Below are positions 14,224 through 22,506 of a stretch of 26,622 nt of DNA, in pieces. The position numbers and the translations under genes are program-made. Below the pieces are notes generated by a model. The model worked only from the letters and a program-made list of their open reading frames with translations, ran no database searches and was not told where the DNA came from. The DNA comes from an uncultured Coriobacteriales bacterium (GTDB lineage Bacteria; Actinomycetota; Coriobacteriia; Coriobacteriales; Eggerthellaceae), in NCBI GenBank assembly GCA_946892075.1, contig CAMPNZ010000016.1, positions 1-26,622 on the forward strand. The letters run 5' to 3'. Within the stretch, counting starts at the first letter, position 1, and each line of letters begins with the position of its first letter.

Positions 14224-17214
14224 ATGGCACACTCAAAAAATAGCGCTCCGCAGCGCGCGCACGTAGTGTCTGAGCAGGAGAAAAGCGCTACTCCCAAGAA
14301 CGCATCTAAGCAGGGGAAGGGTACTCCTTCCGAACACGCACCTGAACACGCGCCCGCACCTGCGCATGCACCTGAGCAGGCACAAAGTGCATCACGTACT
14401 CAGCTCAACGAAAGCGATACGCTGCTGCGTTCCCCGCTTAACCATGTAGATATTCCTGAACAGCTGCGCGAATCGATGACGCTTTTTTTGCGCTTAATAC
14501 GCCGCGTGATTTCGGAATACGATCATACCTTGCGCAATGTATTTGACACCTTGCTTGCCGATTTTGTAGAAGCTGACAATTATGCGCGTTTGCATGACGC
14601 AAAACCATGGGAGATTCAAGCATCCGCTGCAAACTCTGCCACTCAACAGGCCTCTAGCACTGCAACATCCCAGCTTGGCCCATCTGCCGCCAAAAGCGAT
14701 ACTTACCCGTGTGCCGCGTTCGACCGCGCCATGAGCACCATTGCTTCCCTTGAATTGCGTCAGGCAATTATGCTGGCACGTGCCTTTACGACGTATTTTC
14801 ACCTTGCAAATTTATGCGAAGAACATTATCGCGTAAGTGCTTTGCGTGCTCGCGAAAAGGACATTCCCGTGTCGCGTGCGCACAATACGGGCGTGAGTTC
14901 CAACAACGACTTGAATGCTGCATACGAGGAACTAAGCGCACAATGTGGCTCTCACGAGGCAAAACGTATTCTTACGAACTTGGAGTTTCATCCTGTGTTT
15001 ACCGCGCATCCAACTGAAGCGCGCCGCAAAACGGTGGAAGTACGCATTCGAAGCATCGCGGCGCTGCTTGAACAGCGCGCGTCTTTGGGCGGTCCGTCGC
15101 TTGCCGAAAATGAGCGTCGCATGCTTGAGGAAATCGACGCGCTGTTGCGCACATCACCTATTGGTGTAAAAAAGCCAACGCCTGTTCAGGAAGCGGATAC
15201 CATTATCGATGTGTTCGATCATACGCTTTTTAATATGGTAGCTGATGTGTATCGCCGTTTTGACGATTGGGAATTGGGTGACGACGCTGGTTGCGTTACT
15301 CCGGTGTGCCCTGCCTTTTTCAAGCCTGGCAGCTGGATTGGTACCGATCGCGATGGTAATCCCAACGTAACAGCGCAGGTGAGTCGTGTGGTTGCCGAAA
15401 AATTCCGCGTGCATATGCTTGAAACGCTTGCAAGCGCCACGCGCGCTATTGCTGCAACATTAACGCTTGACGCTGTTTCAACACCAGCTTCAAGCGACGT
15501 GCGCGCTTTGTGGAAGCGCCATGTGGAAATGAGTGAAGACCTTCCTGCACGTACACCGGCACTTTCGACAAACGAGTTGCACCGTGCTGTGTTATACGCC
15601 ATTGAACTGCGCCTTCGCGCAACTATCGACCGCAAAGCCGACATGTTATATGCTTCGGCGCAAGACTACATTAACGATTTGCGCATCGTGCAAAATTCGT
15701 TGGTCGCGGCTGGCGCCTATCGCGAGGCCTACGGTGCGCTTCAGCGTCTAATTTGGCAAGCCCAAACCTTTGGCTTTTCCATGGTTGAAATGGAGTTTCG
15801 TCAGCATTCACTGGTGCATGAACGCGCTTTGTCTGACCTTCGCGCTCACGCTCACGACGATGAAAGCGCCTTGCAGCCTATGACGCGCGAAGTGCTTGAT
15901 ACGTTTCGCGCTATCGCATCCATTCAGCGCAAAAGCGGCATAAACGCTGCGCGGCGCTACATTATTTCCTTCACGAAATCGGCACAGCACGTGCAAGACG
16001 TGTACACGCTTGCTCGTTTGGCGTTTGCGTGTGAAGACGATATGCCAACGCTTGACGTTATTCCCTTGTTTGAGCAGGTAGAAGACTTGGAAAATGCGAT
16101 TGACACGCTGAACGGCATCATCGCGCTTCCGTGCGTTCAAAAGCGCCTTGCTGAAACGAATCGTCGCTTTGAAGTTATGCTTGGCTATTCCGATTCGTCT
16201 AAAGATGCAGGCCCCACGTCTGCAACCTTGGTTCTGCATAAAACGCAGCAGCGCATAGCGCAGTGGGCAAGCACGCACAATATCAATCTCGTGTTGATGC
16301 ACGGGCGTGGCGGCGCGGTTGGACGCGGGGGAGGCCCTGCTAATCGTGCGGTTCTTGCTCAGCCAAAAGGCTCCGTTAATGCGTTTTTCAAGCTTACTGA
16401 ACAAGGCGAAGTTATTTTTGCGCGCTACGGCGACCCTGTTCTTGCGCGTCGTCATGTGGAATCGGTTGCTGGCGCTACGCTTTTGCAATCGGCGCCTTCT
16501 GTTGAAGCGCTGAACACAACCACCATGACGAACTACCAGTCGTTGGCCGATGAGCTGGAGGAATCGTCCAAACAGCACTATTTGGAGCTTATTCACCGTG
16601 AAGGCTTTGCGGAATGGTTCTCGGTAGTAACGCCGCTTACTGAAATTGGCCTAATGCCTATTGGAAGTAGGCCTGCGAAACGTAATTTAGGTGCAAGTTC
16701 TTTGGACGATCTGCGTGCGATTCCGTGGATTTTTTCCTGGTCACAAGCACGCACGAACCTTGCTGCGTGGTATGGGCTTGGCTGGGCGTGCCAGCAGCTT
16801 GGCTCACTTGAGCGCCTGCAAAGCGCCTACAAAAACTGGCCGCTGTTTACCACGTTTATCGACAACATCGAGATGTCGCTTGCAAAAACCGACATGCGTC
16901 TTGCTGAACGCTACCTTTCGCTTGGTAATCGCAGCGACTTGCAAGGTTTAGTGCTTGATGAAATGAAACGCACGCTGCATTGGGTGCTGTCGATTACGGG
17001 TAATCGATGGCCGCTTGAAAAGCGCCGCGTGCTTGGCCCGCTTATTCGCAGCAGAACGCCGTTTGTGAACGTGCTTTCTGCAATGCAAGTGTGCGCTTTG
17101 GAGCAGTTGCGCCAGCATCACGATACCCTGAGCGCCGAGGAACTGCACGATTACACGTACCTCATTTTATGCACGGTATCAGGAGTTGCTGCCGGCTTGC
17201 AAAACACAGGCTAG
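14224..17214 (+). CDS. ppc: Phosphoenolpyruvate carboxylase
   Basis: 996 residues. It carboxylates PEP with bicarbonate to oxaloacetate in the cytosol, refilling C4 acids. ATG has AAGGGG 5 nt upstream. Key family motifs are present: FTAHPTEARRKTVE (His around residue 260, catalytic), GWIGTDRDGNP-like SWIGTDRDGNPNVT, YSDSSKDAGP, the PEP-binding HGRGGAVGRGGGP (about 692-705), IGSRPAKR, and the C-terminal NTG end. Bacterial enzymes usually have about 880-930 residues; the excess is mainly a low-complexity N-terminal extension (about 1-65, rich in Ala, Pro, His, Glu, Gln with EHAPEHAPAPAHAPEQ) plus a Ser/Thr/Ala insert near 135-160. It stands alone between two terminators. Confidence 0.97.
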   Translation: MAHSKNSAPQRAHVVSEQEKSATPKNASKQGKGTPSEHAPEHAPAPAHAPEQAQSASRTQLNESDTLLRSPLNHVDIPEQLRESMTLFLRLIRRVISEYDHTLRNVFDTLLADFVEADNYARLHDAKPWEIQASAANSATQQASSTATSQLGPSAAKSDTYPCAAFDRAMSTIASLELRQAIMLARAFTTYFHLANLCEEHYRVSALRAREKDIPVSRAHNTGVSSNNDLNAAYEELSAQCGSHEAKRILTNLEFHPVFTAHPTEARRKTVEVRIRSIAALLEQRASLGGPSLAENERRMLEEIDALLRTSPIGVKKPTPVQEADTIIDVFDHTLFNMVADVYRRFDDWELGDDAGCVTPVCPAFFKPGSWIGTDRDGNPNVTAQVSRVVAEKFRVHMLETLASATRAIAATLTLDAVSTPASSDVRALWKRHVEMSEDLPARTPALSTNELHRAVLYAIELRLRATIDRKADMLYASAQDYINDLRIVQNSLVAAGAYREAYGALQRLIWQAQTFGFSMVEMEFRQHSLVHERALSDLRAHAHDDESALQPMTREVLDTFRAIASIQRKSGINAARRYIISFTKSAQHVQDVYTLARLAFACEDDMPTLDVIPLFEQVEDLENAIDTLNGIIALPCVQKRLAETNRRFEVMLGYSDSSKDAGPTSATLVLHKTQQRIAQWASTHNINLVLMHGRGGAVGRGGGPANRAVLAQPKGSVNAFFKLTEQGEVIFARYGDPVLARRHVESVAGATLLQSAPSVEALNTTTMTNYQSLADELEESSKQHYLELIHREGFAEWFSVVTPLTEIGLMPIGSRPAKRNLGASSLDDLRAIPWIFSWSQARTNLAAWYGLGWACQQLGSLERLQSAYKNWPLFTTFIDNIEMSLAKTDMRLAERYLSLGNRSDLQGLVLDEMKRTLHWVLSITGNRWPLEKRRVLGPLIRSRTPFVNVLSAMQVCALEQLRQHHDTLSAEELHDYTYLILCTVSGVAAGLQNTG

Positions 17215-17227
17215 TGCTGGAACGTTT

Positions 17228-17322
17228 GGTTCTTTCGTGTGCGCGCAGGTTCTTTCGTGTGTGTATTTCTTACGATACGAAAATGACACCGTCACAAAAA
17301 ATGGCACTGTAAAAAATGGCAC
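17228..17322. repeat. 20-bp and 15-bp direct repeats downstream of ppc
   Basis: GGTTCTTTCGTGTG occurs exactly twice (17228-17241 and 17248-17261), period 20. Shortly after, AAAAAATGGCAC occurs twice (17296-17307, 17311-17322), with a degenerate earlier copy near 17280, period 15. The last copy is the left arm of the terminator stem. Confidence 0.75.
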
Positions 17323-17347
17323 CATCACCAAGACGATGCCATTTTTT
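17311..17347. terminator. Bidirectional terminator between ppc and the dicarboxylate symporter
   Basis: AAAAAATGGCA (17311-17321) is the exact complement of TGCCATTTTTT (17337-17347), with a 15-nt loop. Both strands read a GC-containing stem followed by U6, so it can end ppc (+) and the convergent symporter (-). Confidence 0.88.
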
Positions 17348-17360
17348 AGTGCAAAGCGAA

Positions 17361-17495
17361 ACGTACAACAAGCGGCTTATTAACATGTAGGCATGAAACA
17401 AGCACTCCGTTCCCCACAACGAAAACAAGCATCTCGTTTCCGCGTAAGCATAAAATAAGCAGCCCGTTCACACGTACGCATGAAACAAGCTGCTT
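17361..17495. repeat. Array of five degenerate ~30-bp direct repeats
   Basis: The core AACAAGC (once AATAAGC) recurs at 17367, 17397, 17424, 17454 and 17484, spaced 30, 27, 30 and 30 bp. Fuller units read like GCATGAAACAAGC, then a CCGTT(C/T) block, then CACGTA. It is not CRISPR: repeats are poor and there are no distinct spacers. It ends 31 bp before the stop codon of the minus-strand symporter. No coding role is seen. Confidence 0.65.
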
Positions 17496-17525
17496 AGTGG
17501 TGATAGCGTTACACGCAAGCGGCGC

Positions 17526-18998
17526 TTAGTGTTCTTGCTGCTGCGTTTTTTGCTTCTTTTCCGGGTAGTCAAGCTCGGCGAATTTGTCCATATTGCCAAG
17601 GCCACCAATTTCGCTTCGTTCAGGAGCAATGGTAAAGTCGTTGTAATCTTGTGGCTCGGAGCTTAAATCAACATCTTCCGGATTAACAGCTTGAATTCTG
17701 TCGTTTTTGAAAACATCGCGGTTCAAAAGCCCCGTAGCATTCGCAATGCAGGTGGTAACAACGCCGTCGCCTGTAACATTGATAACAGTACGCCCCATGT
17801 CCAAAATACGGTCGATGCCCATAATCATTGCAACGCCTTCAACAGGAAGTCCAACTGTGCTAAACACCATCGTCAGCATGATTGTTCCCACGCCAGGCAC
17901 GCCGGCAGTACCAATTGAGGCCGCTGTGGCAGTTACGACAACGCTTAAGAATGCTGCGGTAGTAAGGTCAATTCCAAAGGCCTGAGCTGCGAACACAACT
18001 GCCGCTCCCTGCATGATGGCCGTACCATCCATGTTGATTGTAGCGCCCAGCGGGATAGTAAACGATGCAACTTTCGGATGCACGCCAATGCGCTTTTCAA
18101 GCGTTTCCATGTTCAGCGGAATGCACGCGTTTGACGAGCTGGTTGTAAATGCAAACAGCATAACAGGGATGTATTTTTTCAGGAAGTGAAGTGGGCTAAG
18201 ACGCGTAAAGATAAACAGAATAATCATGTACACCACAAACAGCTGAATCGCAAGGCCCAAATAAACGGTTGCGATAAAGTTCAGCATCGGTAAAACACCC
18301 GTGAAACCCAAGTTCGTAAATGTGCGTACCATAAGGAAGAAAATACCGATAGGAGCAACTTTCAAGATGATTGAAATCATGCGCATCATCACAGCATTGA
18401 ACTGCGTAAAGAAGCGATTGACGGTGCCCACTTTGCTACCCAAATGTCCCAAAATAAAGCCAAGCATCAGCGCAAAAAAGATAATTTGCAGCATGCTGCC
18501 TTTTGCCATACCAGCAAAGATATTTGTTGGGATAATATTAAGAATAACCTGCTGGATAGTTTGATTTTCCGCCGCTTTTGGCGTTACGCGCACCACGGAA
18601 TCTAAGTCGAGGCCAAGGCCCGGGTTTGTTAAGTGCGAAATACCGAGTGCAATAAGAACGGCCAGCGCTGTGGTAAGCAAATACATCGCAATGGTGCCGC
18701 CGCCAATTTTCCCCAGCATTTTGGGGTCGGACATGGAAGCTGCGCCTACAACAATTGAGCAAAATACCAGCGGAACAACAATCATCTGCATAAGGCGCAC
18801 AAAGCCTTGCCCCACAACATAGCACACGCCTTCAATAAAGTAGGCATTTACCGCATCGCCTTTGTGCACAAAAAAGCTGAGGATAATGCCTACAAGAGCG
18901 CCTGCAATAAGCGAAATCAAGATCCATGTTGTTTGGTTAAGCTTGGGCTGCTTAGCTTTTGAACAGGGAGCTTTTGCTTGCATACTGTCTGCTTGCAT
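17526..18998 (-). CDS. Dicarboxylate/acidic amino acid:cation symporter (DAACS)
   Basis: 490 residues from ATG 18996-18998, chosen because GAAAGG (19006-19011) lies 7 nt upstream; the TTG at 19013 would place the start inside that ribosome site. Eight membrane helices and two re-entrant hairpins of the GltP/GltPh fold are visible: hairpin 1 TSSSNACIPLNM, helix 7 INMDGTA (Na+ site), hairpin 2 SIGTAGVPGVG, helix 8 RILDMGRTVINVTGD. Asp, Arg, Asn and Asp equivalent to GltPh D394, R397, N401 and D405 are all kept, so the cargo should be acidic (glutamate, aspartate or a C4-dicarboxylate). A charged tail of about 70 residues follows. It is convergent with ppc and divergent from the flippase operon. 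Confidence 0.92.
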   Translation of the reverse strand: MQADSMQAKAPCSKAKQPKLNQTTWILISLIAGALVGIILSFFVHKGDAVNAYFIEGVCYVVGQGFVRLMQMIVVPLVFCSIVVGAASMSDPKMLGKIGGGTIAMYLLTTALAVLIALGISHLTNPGLGLDLDSVVRVTPKAAENQTIQQVILNIIPTNIFAGMAKGSMLQIIFFALMLGFILGHLGSKVGTVNRFFTQFNAVMMRMISIILKVAPIGIFFLMVRTFTNLGFTGVLPMLNFIATVYLGLAIQLFVVYMIILFIFTRLSPLHFLKKYIPVMLFAFTTSSSNACIPLNMETLEKRIGVHPKVASFTIPLGATINMDGTAIMQGAAVVFAAQAFGIDLTTAAFLSVVVTATAASIGTAGVPGVGTIMLTMVFSTVGLPVEGVAMIMGIDRILDMGRTVINVTGDGVVTTCIANATGLLNRDVFKNDRIQAVNPEDVDLSSEPQDYNDFTIAPERSEIGGLGNMDKFAELDYPEKKQKTQQQEH

Positions 18999-19111
18999 AG
19001 AACTGCCTTTCAACTATAATGCACACACTGCGGTGCGCAAACCTGATTGCATAAGCATCGTGCTAGCCGCTGCACTTCCTTATCGCACGCGCCACACGTT
19101 AACTTATGGTT

Positions 19112-19139
19112 ATATTGTAATAATATCGAAAACTTTTCG
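19112..19139. promoter_or_regulatory. Two adjacent palindromes in the divergent promoter region
   Basis: ATATT-gtaat-AATAT (19112-19126) is followed without a gap by CGAAAA-c-TTTTCG (19127-19139). Both are perfect inverted repeats lying midway between the divergent symporter and flippase operon starts, a typical place for a shared operator. Confidence 0.4.
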
Positions 19140-19192
19140 CGTTAAGAGTTCCGCCAAAGGTCTTTTAATATGGTTTTAACGTAAGTCACCTA

Positions 19193-19220
19193 TTGTGAGC
19201 CGTGCACGCCGTGGTAATAC
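19193..19220 (+). promoter_or_regulatory. Probable promoter of the flippase operon
   Basis: TTGTGA (19193-19198), a 16-nt spacer and TAATAC (19215-19220). An alternative -10, TATAAC, lies 6 nt further (19226-19231). The GTG start at 19266 has AAGGG 11 nt upstream, a rather long spacing. Confidence 0.4.
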
Positions 19221-19265
19221 AGTACTATAACAGTGAAACGATGAACATGAAGGGAACCTACACGC

Positions 19266-21164
19266 GTGAATGTAGCAAATAACAGACAGAACATCTTCTA
19301 TGCAACAGACGCACGAACTGCGCAAATAACAGGGACGGCACGAACGGTACGAACGGCAGGCACGATACCAACGCCACGTTCGTCACGTTCGGCGCACGCG
19401 CCACGTTCGTCGCACCCTTCGCACCCTTCACGCCCACGCAAGCAAAATCCGCTGACCAAAATTCTGAACGCGTGGTGGGATAGGCTTGTTGGCGCAATGA
19501 ATGACGGCGGCTTTTCTGATGCTGATGAGCAGTACGAAGCGCACTCAACGCGGCGCGATTATCTGTGGAACACGGTGGGTCTTATTGCATGGGGTATGCT
19601 GTTTCCGCTGCTCACAATTATTGTTACGCAGCTGTGCAACGTGGACGTTGCCGGTATGTTCTCCATCGTGTTTGTAACCGCTAATTTGCTGTATATCGTG
19701 GGAACGTACGGCGCGCGCACGTATCAAATTTCCGATTTGCACGAAACGCATTCTTTTCTGGACTACCAAGTTCATCGCGTGATTACGTGCGTGATTATGC
19801 TTATCTGCGGATATGTGTACTGTACCGTGCGTGGATACAGCGATGAACTGGTGCAACTTTGCATTGCGGTATTTCTGTTCAAGATGATCGATGCGCTTGC
19901 TGATGCTTACGAAGGGCGCTTACAGCAGGTTGACAAGCTCTATCTTGGTGGAATTTCGCAAACCTTGCGCTCGGGGCTTGCGCTTATTTTGTTTATTGTG
20001 GTGCTTGCTATTACACGCAGTGTCGTGTTTGCGTCGTACGCGATGTTTGTGGGCGCGCTTATTACGTTTGTGCTGGTGACGTTTCCCTTAGCGCTGCTTG
20101 AAACGCCGCGCTCGCGCCCTTTGCACATTACGGGCGTTGTGGGTTTGTTCAAGGCTTGCTTGCCGCTTTTTGCAGCGCTGTTTATGTATGCGCTGGTAGA
20201 CAGCATGCCAAAATTCGTAATGGACGGCGTGCTTAGCTACGACAACCAGCTGTACTTTAACGCGCTGTATTTTCCTGCGCAAGCAGTGTTGTTAAGTGTG
20301 GGCTTCATCTATAAACCGCAGCTTGTGCGCATGTCGCAGCTGTGGGCCGATGTGTCTCACCGCAAGAAGTTTGACATTTTCATTATTGCTATGATGGTGC
20401 TAATTACGGTAATTACGCTGATTGTTGGCTTTATGATGAACCTGTTTGGTGTGCGTTTATTAGGGCTTATGTACGGTCTTGATTTTACGGAACACACCAA
20501 TTTGGCGCTTATCATGATAGCTGCTGGTGGTGTTACCGCAGGCATCGACTTTTTGTATCAAGTTATTACCATTTTGCGACGTCAGAAGGCCGTTACCGAG
20601 CTGTATGTCATTACGCTTGGCTTCTCGATTTTGGTGCTTTTGCTTATGGTGAACATCACGGGGCTGCAAGGCGCTGTTATCGGCTATTTGGTGGTGATGG
20701 CTATTTTGCTGGTGCTGTTGCTGCGCGAATACATTACCGTTCGTATTGAGTACGTTCACAACCCCTCGTGCGAAGCTGCGCGCGAAGCGTATTCGCGCCA
20801 TGAAGATTTGCAGCCGCATACCGATGTGTCGTCGGTAAGCACCATCAGTCAAATTATTATGTCCGATGAGCTTGAGAAAGTGCGCCGCAAAATTAAAGCG
20901 AAAAAAATTGGCATTGATCCAAATGATGAGCGCTTTAACGCAAAAGAAGATGCTCGCGAGCGTTTAGCGCAGCGCCTGTCGCGCCAACGCACTGGTGCTG
21001 GGGCTGGCGGCGGTGTGGGGGAACGTGGCGCTGGAGAACGCAGCAGAGTTGGTGCTCGTTACGCTGACGACGAGGCTGGTGGCATTGCTGGTGGCGGTGC
21101 TGGGAGCGGTGCAGCGTACAGGGGCGACGAACGCACGAATGTGGGTCAAAGGAGTGGGGAATAA
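19266..21164 (+). CDS. MOP-superfamily (Wzx/MATE-like) polysaccharide flippase
   Basis: 632 residues, GTG start. Residues 1-60 are a basic Thr/Arg/Ser/Pro-rich low-complexity leader (RTVRTAGTIP, HPSHPSRPRK). About twelve hydrophobic helices follow from residue 97 (YLWNTVGLIAWGMLFPLLTI) to about 485, with the LWNT..GL pattern and layout of Wzx-like lipid-linked polysaccharide exporters. The cytoplasmic tail (about 510-632) begins with a charged helix (SDELEKVRRKIKAKK) and ends in a Gly/Arg/Glu-rich disordered stretch. Likely role: moving a lipid-linked glycan across the membrane. No glycosyltransferases are adjacent, so the substrate is unknown. It overlaps the next gene by one base (TAATG), implying translational coupling. 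Confidence 0.78.
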   Translation: MNVANNRQNIFYATDARTAQITGTARTVRTAGTIPTPRSSRSAHAPRSSHPSHPSRPRKQNPLTKILNAWWDRLVGAMNDGGFSDADEQYEAHSTRRDYLWNTVGLIAWGMLFPLLTIIVTQLCNVDVAGMFSIVFVTANLLYIVGTYGARTYQISDLHETHSFLDYQVHRVITCVIMLICGYVYCTVRGYSDELVQLCIAVFLFKMIDALADAYEGRLQQVDKLYLGGISQTLRSGLALILFIVVLAITRSVVFASYAMFVGALITFVLVTFPLALLETPRSRPLHITGVVGLFKACLPLFAALFMYALVDSMPKFVMDGVLSYDNQLYFNALYFPAQAVLLSVGFIYKPQLVRMSQLWADVSHRKKFDIFIIAMMVLITVITLIVGFMMNLFGVRLLGLMYGLDFTEHTNLALIMIAAGGVTAGIDFLYQVITILRRQKAVTELYVITLGFSILVLLLMVNITGLQGAVIGYLVVMAILLVLLLREYITVRIEYVHNPSCEAAREAYSRHEDLQPHTDVSSVSTISQIIMSDELEKVRRKIKAKKIGIDPNDERFNAKEDARERLAQRLSRQRTGAGAGGGVGERGAGERSRVGARYADDEAGGIAGGGAGSGAAYRGDERTNVGQRSGE

Positions 21165-21619
21165 TGGCACGTGGATATCAAGGATCAGGCTCTCCCTTTT
21201 CAGGAGGCTCTCCTTTTCGCGGCTTTCAGGAAAAACTTGCACGCATGATGCAAGGGCGCTACGGAGCTGATAGCTTAAATCGCTTTTTGCTTGGCGCTGC
21301 CATCGTGTGTATTGTGCTGTCGCTTTTTCCGCCGCTGCGTTTTATCAGTTACGCAACAACGCTGCTGCTTATCATCTGCATTGCGCGTATGTATTCGCGC
21401 AATTATGCTGCGCGTTCCCGCGAAAATTTGGCGTTTTTGCGCATCACTACCGCACCGCGCCAGTTCATCAAAATTACGCGTTTGCGCATTCGTCATCGTG
21501 CCACAAAGCGCTACAAGAAGTGTCCGTTCTGCAAAACATATTTCAGCTTGCCAAAAGGCAAAGGCAAGGTGTCTGCTACCTGCCCATCGTGCCATAAAAA
21601 GCACACTTATCGCACGTAA
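21164..21619 (+). CDS. Small membrane protein with a C-terminal zinc ribbon
   Basis: 151 residues; ATG overlaps the flippase stop (TAATG) and AAAGGAG (21148-21154) precedes it. A Gly/Ser/Phe-rich N-terminus (GSGSPFSGGSPFRGF) leads to two hydrophobic helices (about 42-58 and 60-76). A basic segment (KITRLRIRHRATKRYKK) and a zinc ribbon follow, with cysteines at 120/123 (CPFC) and 140/143 (CPSC), facing the cytosol if the termini do. I do not recognise a named family. Its strict coupling to the flippase and to the J-protein further on suggests one envelope-linked complex or pathway. Confidence 0.85.
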   Translation: MARGYQGSGSPFSGGSPFRGFQEKLARMMQGRYGADSLNRFLLGAAIVCIVLSLFPPLRFISYATTLLLIICIARMYSRNYAARSRENLAFLRITTAPRQFIKITRLRIRHRATKRYKKCPFCKTYFSLPKGKGKVSATCPSCHKKHTYRT

Positions 21620-21627
21620 GAGCAGCT

Positions 21628-22506
21628 ATGTTTGGTATTGTTGCGCCGCCTGCCAATGTGTTGTCGCCAGCTGACGTGGAGCGTTATCGCTTCGTGTACT
21701 GCGGTGTGTGTCACTGTTTGAAGCACGACACGGGGCAGCTTTCGCGTTTGTCACTAAGCTACGACTGCGTATTTTTGGCGCTCGTGCATTTGTCGCTGTA
21801 CGAAGACGAAGAACACAGCGTTAACGGTTCGTGCGTTTTCCACCCAATTGCAAATCGCCCTGCGCTCTCGGCGCGCTCCTTGCATTATGCTGCGTCAATG
21901 AATGTACTATTTGCGTATTTTAAGCTGCTGGACGACTGGGTTGACAACGCATCGCGCACCGCGCGCATTGCATCGCTTCTTGCACAGCACTCGTATCGCA
22001 CAGCAAGCGAACAGTTTCCCCGTCAAGCACATATTATTGAGCAGGGGGTTGCAGCACTTGCAGACATCGAACAAACGGCACTGCGTTTGCATGCGTCATC
22101 TGCGCAAAGCAATGCTTTGCTTCAAGCGGGCGATAAAGCGGCAGCAACGTTTGGTGCTGTTCTGGGGGAAATTTTTGCACCGTATCCTGATCTCTGGCAG
22201 GACTTGCTGCGCGAGTTTGGCTTTTGGCTGGGCAAGTTCATCTATTTGATGGACGCGGCGCTTGATGTTGAGCAAGACTGCGCAAACGCCACCTTTAATG
22301 TTTTTAGAGACACTTCTTTAACAAGTGTGGAAATGCGCTCGATTTTAGCAACGTGTATGCGGTATGCTTGTGAAGCGTTTGAAAAATTGCCACTTGTGCA
22401 AGATTGCACGTTGATGAGAAGCATTCTGTATGAAGGTGTATGGGCGCAGTTCAACGCGAAGTATGAAGCGTCACAGCAACAGACGTTAGGGGAACATAGT
22501 GAGTAA
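21628..22506 (+). CDS. DUF5685-like all-helical protein
   Basis: 292 residues, ATG 8 nt after the preceding stop, with only a weak ribosome site. The N-terminus has the YCGVCHCL motif (C25, C28, C30) followed by LSRLSLSYDCVFLALV, the hallmark I associate with DUF5685, a family often encoded beside J-domain proteins. The rest is helical. Two acid-rich helices stand out: KLLDDWVDN (D102, D103, D106) and LGKFIYLMDAALDVEQD (D209, D213, D217). These look like the paired Asp motifs of squalene/phytoene synthase-type isoprenoid enzymes. That resemblance is by eye only and function is unknown. It overlaps the J-protein gene by 8 nt. Confidence 0.75.
   Translation: MFGIVAPPANVLSPADVERYRFVYCGVCHCLKHDTGQLSRLSLSYDCVFLALVHLSLYEDEEHSVNGSCVFHPIANRPALSARSLHYAASMNVLFAYFKLLDDWVDNASRTARIASLLAQHSYRTASEQFPRQAHIIEQGVAALADIEQTALRLHASSAQSNALLQAGDKAAATFGAVLGEIFAPYPDLWQDLLREFGFWLGKFIYLMDAALDVEQDCANATFNVFRDTSLTSVEMRSILATCMRYACEAFEKLPLVQDCTLMRSILYEGVWAQFNAKYEASQQQTLGEHSE

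Noticed and set aside
15808..16596. 262-codon minus-strand frame inside ppc
   Set aside because: Antisense shadow of a fully conserved enzyme, basic composition, no independent signals.
17361..17495. CRISPR array
   Set aside because: Repeats are degenerate, unit and spacer are not separable, and no cas gene is present.
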